This document shows, piece after piece, positions 31,528 through 32,712 of a stretch of 32,712 bases of DNA (positions are counted from its first letter, which is position 1; each line of letters begins with the position of its first letter). The DNA comes from a virus. Position numbers and translations under genes: made by a program. Under the pieces are notes generated by a model that did no database searches, was not told the DNA's origin, and saw only the letters and a list, made by a program, of their open reading frames with translations. The DNA lies in IMG/VR virus record IMGVR_UViG_3300036827_000040, positions 1 through 32,712 of that record. One strand, written 5' to 3'.

Positions 31528-31556
31528 ACTATAACCTATAGCGCTATAGGAATCAA
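31528..31556 (-). promoter_or_regulatory. minus-strand promoter for the secreted protein
   Basis: On the minus strand TTGATT (complement of 31551-31556) is followed after exactly 17 bp by TATAGT (complement of 31528-31533). The spacer is almost entirely the 16-bp palindrome at 31535-31550. A good sigma70-type core. Confidence 0.65.
31535..31550. promoter_or_regulatory. 16-bp palindromic operator candidate CCTATAGCGCTATAGG
   Basis: A perfect palindrome located in the spacer of the minus-strand promoter. Its outer half CCTATAGG recurs in the spacer of the divergent + strand promoter (31583-31590) and in part as CCTATGG at 31605-31611. Two promoters sharing a spacer element suggest one regulator binding both. 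Confidence 0.65.
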
Positions 31557-31568
31557 GTAAAAAAGGCT

Positions 31569-31598
31569 TTGACTCACAAAAACCTATAGGGCTAGTAT
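31569..31598 (+). promoter_or_regulatory. plus-strand promoter for the tandem small-protein genes
   Basis: TTGACT (31569-31574) and TAGTAT (31593-31598) with an 18-bp spacer containing CCTATAGG (31583-31590). The -10 ends 9 nt before ATG 31608, so the transcript would be nearly leaderless. Confidence 0.65.
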
Positions 31599-31607
31599 TA
31601 GAAACCT

Positions 31608-31784
31608 ATGGCGAAAAAGAAAAACCCGAATGCAGTCGCTCTGGGAAGACTTGGGGGACTGGCTGGAAAGGGTGTTGCTAAGCCTCAATCAGCAGAGAAC
31701 GGTAAACAGGGTGGGAGACCCAAAGGGTCAGGAGATTCCAAACCCCGCGAACGCAGATGGAAAGTTAAACCGGAAGAAAAATGA
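31608..31784 (+). CDS. small basic AT-hook-like protein, copy 1 (58 aa)
   Basis: ATG 31608 gives MAKKKNPNAVALGRLGGLAG..., ending GKQGGRPKGSGDSKPRERRW plus KVKPEEK. The N-terminal NPNAVALGRLGGLAGKG is typical of small basic bacterial/phage proteins. The GGRPKGS core resembles an AT-hook (basic, GRP), which binds the DNA minor groove. The last ~25 residues are nearly the same as those of the next gene, so the two are paralogues. It is expressed from a promoter within 40 bp and has almost no leader. It overlaps its partner by ATGA. Regulator function is inferred only. Confidence 0.7.
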   Translation: MAKKKNPNAVALGRLGGLAGKGVAKPQSAENGKQGGRPKGSGDSKPRERRWKVKPEEK

Positions 31785-31999
31785 AACTTGATTTTGAAGA
31801 AACAGACAATTTACCAGATGAATCAAAACAGATTAACGATTTGATCAAAATAATTGAAGGAGCACGTATACTCGGCTCCAGAACGAGCACGCGCAAAAAG
31901 CGCACCAGCAAAGCGAATGGTAAAAAGGGCGGACGCCCAAAGGGAAGCACAGACGCGAAGCCACGCGAAAGACGCTGGAAAATTAAGCCAGAGGATTAG
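31781..31999 (+). CDS. small basic AT-hook-like protein, copy 2 (72 aa)
   Basis: Starts within the first copy's stop (ATGA). The N-terminal half is different and acidic (MKLDFEETDNLPDESKQINDLIKIIEGARILGS), probably a dimerising helix. The C-terminal half carries SKANGKKGGRPKGSTDAKPR and ERRWKIKPED, matching copy 1. An acidic helix plus a basic hook suggests a DNA-associated protein. Its last 17 nt overlap the convergent gene at 31983. Confidence 0.7.
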   Translation: MKLDFEETDNLPDESKQINDLIKIIEGARILGSRTSTRKKRTSKANGKKGGRPKGSTDAKPRERRWKIKPED

Positions 32000-32138
32000 A
32001 TTTTGTGGTGATGGTTTCCGCCACATTCACCAGTACGATAGCCCCGAAGATTCCCACCCACATCGGCAAACCTAGAACCGCTGCAACCAAGCCAAAAATT
32101 GCTCCAACGATCAGACATTTAATGATGAGTTCCCACAT
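31983..32138 (-). CDS. small two-helix membrane protein (51 aa)
   Basis: A 51-residue peptide starting MWELIIKCLIVGAIFGLVAA, then VLGLPMWVGIFGAIVLVNV and a polar tail (AETITTKSNPLA). Two hydrophobic stretches (about 4-22 and 25-39) with a Pro-containing turn indicate a hairpin in the membrane. The start is 5 nt after the stop of the upstream minus-strand gene, so they are probably co-transcribed. It could be a small holin or toxin-like peptide; nothing identifies which. Confidence 0.6.
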   Translation of the reverse strand: MWELIIKCLIVGAIFGLVAAVLGLPMWVGIFGAIVLVNVAETITTKSNPLA

Positions 32139-32142
32139 ATTT

Positions 32143-32523
32143 TTACTCAGTTACTTCATGAAGTTCGAGTCCAAATTCCTCGAAAGCAGCACGAAGTCGG
32201 ATTTCATCAAATTTAAACCACTCTCCCCTACCACGTAGGTCAGACAATACGTTATGCAAACGAGATTCATTTAAGCGGCTGAATTTATACCCCGGTGACC
32301 AGTAAAGGACATTGACTGCCACAGGGCACCCGATTTGAATTTCTTTAATTCTTTTAAACGGGTTTTCGGAAACACCAATTTTAATCCAGCCAAATTCCTT
32401 GCTGCCGATAACATAAATATGCTGTGTTGGTTTGTAATCAAGTCTCTTTTTATACCATGGGTCTGCGTCAGCTTGGGTCTGGTCTATACTTTTCTGGAAC
32501 ACCAGAATTTCATTTTTTGTCAC
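32143..32523 (-). CDS. T5orf172/GIY-YIG superfamily-like protein (126 aa)
   Basis: A 126-residue protein with QHIYVIGSKEFGWIKIGVSE and NPFKRIKEIQIG (35-65), then NESRLHNVLSDLRGRGEWFKF (85-105). This is the pattern of the T5orf172/MUG113 family of the GIY-YIG nuclease superfamily: YVI, the IKIGVSxxPxxR core, a conserved E...LH and the GEWF ending. AAGAAGGTG upstream is a good ribosome-binding site. Members occur in phages and mobile elements; many are assumed to be nucleases with unknown targets. It precedes the two-helix membrane gene on the same strand. Confidence 0.82.
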   Translation of the reverse strand: MTKNEILVFQKSIDQTQADADPWYKKRLDYKPTQHIYVIGSKEFGWIKIGVSENPFKRIKEIQIGCPVAVNVLYWSPGYKFSRLNESRLHNVLSDLRGRGEWFKFDEIRLRAAFEEFGLELHEVTE

Positions 32524-32548
32524 CTTCTTTAACTCCCGTAAACTCCCG

Positions 32549-32569
32549 CACGAATTTTTAAAATCCGTG
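32549..32569. repeat. 10-bp inverted repeat (one mismatch) upstream of the T5orf172 gene
   Basis: CACGAATTTT and AAAATCCGTG are inverted copies with one mismatch around a single T. AT-rich arms argue against a terminator; the position ~26 bp upstream of the ATG suits an operator. A short direct repeat aactcccg (x2, 32531-32549) lies between it and the start. Confidence 0.45.
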
Positions 32570-32641
32570 TATCTATATGTATTCAGGCGTATGCTGGTGA
32601 TTCCGTTTAGCCTGTTAAGTGCTTGATTGTATTGGAAGTTT

Positions 32642-32684
32642 ACAGAGCCACAGTCTGGCGTTCTGCCACTGAACTATACCCACC
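32642..32684 (-). tRNA. 5' half of a tRNA-His(GTG)-like sequence (truncated)
   Basis: Read on the minus strand: G-1 (32684), acceptor strand GTGGGTA, TA, D-stem GTTC/GAAC with AGTGGCA loop, G, anticodon stem CCAGA / TCTGT (last pair mismatched) around CTGTGGC, anticodon GTG (His) at 32649-32651. The matching variable loop, T-arm and 3' acceptor do not follow: the next bases show no TTC loop and no TACCCAC complement within ~150 nt. It is therefore a fragment ending in the anticodon stem. Confidence 0.55.
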
Positions 32685-32712
32685 GCATGGCTAGAAATTC
32701 ATTTTACACGAT

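Noticed and set aside
32524-32712. Group I intron interrupting the tRNA-His
   Set aside because: Such introns usually sit in the anticodon loop, but here the loop and most of the 3' stem are intact, no 3' exon was found in the window, and intron core elements were not seen.

Overview
The window is one side of a tailed double-stranded DNA bacteriophage genome (Caudoviricetes), probably with podovirus-like morphology. The evidence is a complete virion module in the usual order on the + strand: large terminase, portal, scaffold-like protein, N4-gp56-like major capsid protein, connector/tail proteins, a very large tail (nozzle-like) protein, a peptidoglycan-hydrolase-like protein and two large internal-virion-like proteins. 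No tape measure, sheath or baseplate genes were seen. The host cannot be read from the sequence. No integrase, transposase, rRNA or CRISPR array was seen.

Layout. (1) 1-887: one small minus-strand ORF (38-154), then about 730 bp without a convincing gene. This stretch holds GC-rich inverted repeats, the first ~27 codons of an XRE-type helix-turn-helix repressor that then loses homology, and a TTGACA promoter-like site. (2) 888-5845: fifteen small genes joined by overlapping stop/start codons. Several encode small zinc-ribbon (CxxC) proteins; others are a GroES-like co-chaperonin and a GT-A glycosyltransferase. (3) 5888-8410: beta-rich, Ser/Thr/Gly-rich proteins that look like head-decoration or fibre components, and small conserved phage proteins, ending at a strong terminator. 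(4) 8469-15339: a second glycosyltransferase, TerL, portal, an unknown, scaffold-like protein and major capsid protein, ending at a cUUCGg terminator. (5) 15409-22482: two unknowns (one coiled-coil plus zinc ribbon), two paralogous connector-like proteins and a 1204-residue tail protein. (6) 22479-30979: an endonuclease VII-type HNH gene, small genes, a GNAT-like protein, a cell-wall hydrolase-like protein, internal virion proteins, a membrane protein and distal structural proteins. (7) 31038-32712: an accessory region with genes on both strands: a secreted protein, two tandem paralogous basic small proteins, a two-helix membrane peptide, a T5orf172/GIY-YIG-like protein, and the 5' half of a tRNA-His-like sequence.

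The most unusual observation is a compact Hint (intein-like) domain of about 112 residues. It sits inside one of four tandem surface-type modules of the large tail protein and has Cys at its start, TPQH, and a terminal His-Asn followed by Phe rather than Cys/Ser/Thr. An endonuclease VII-like HNH gene overlaps the end of the same gene. The same kind of module is also inserted in the two preceding connector-like proteins. A second notable site is the divergent promoter pair at 31528-31598, where both core promoters carry a CCTATAGG palindromic element in the -35/-10 spacer.
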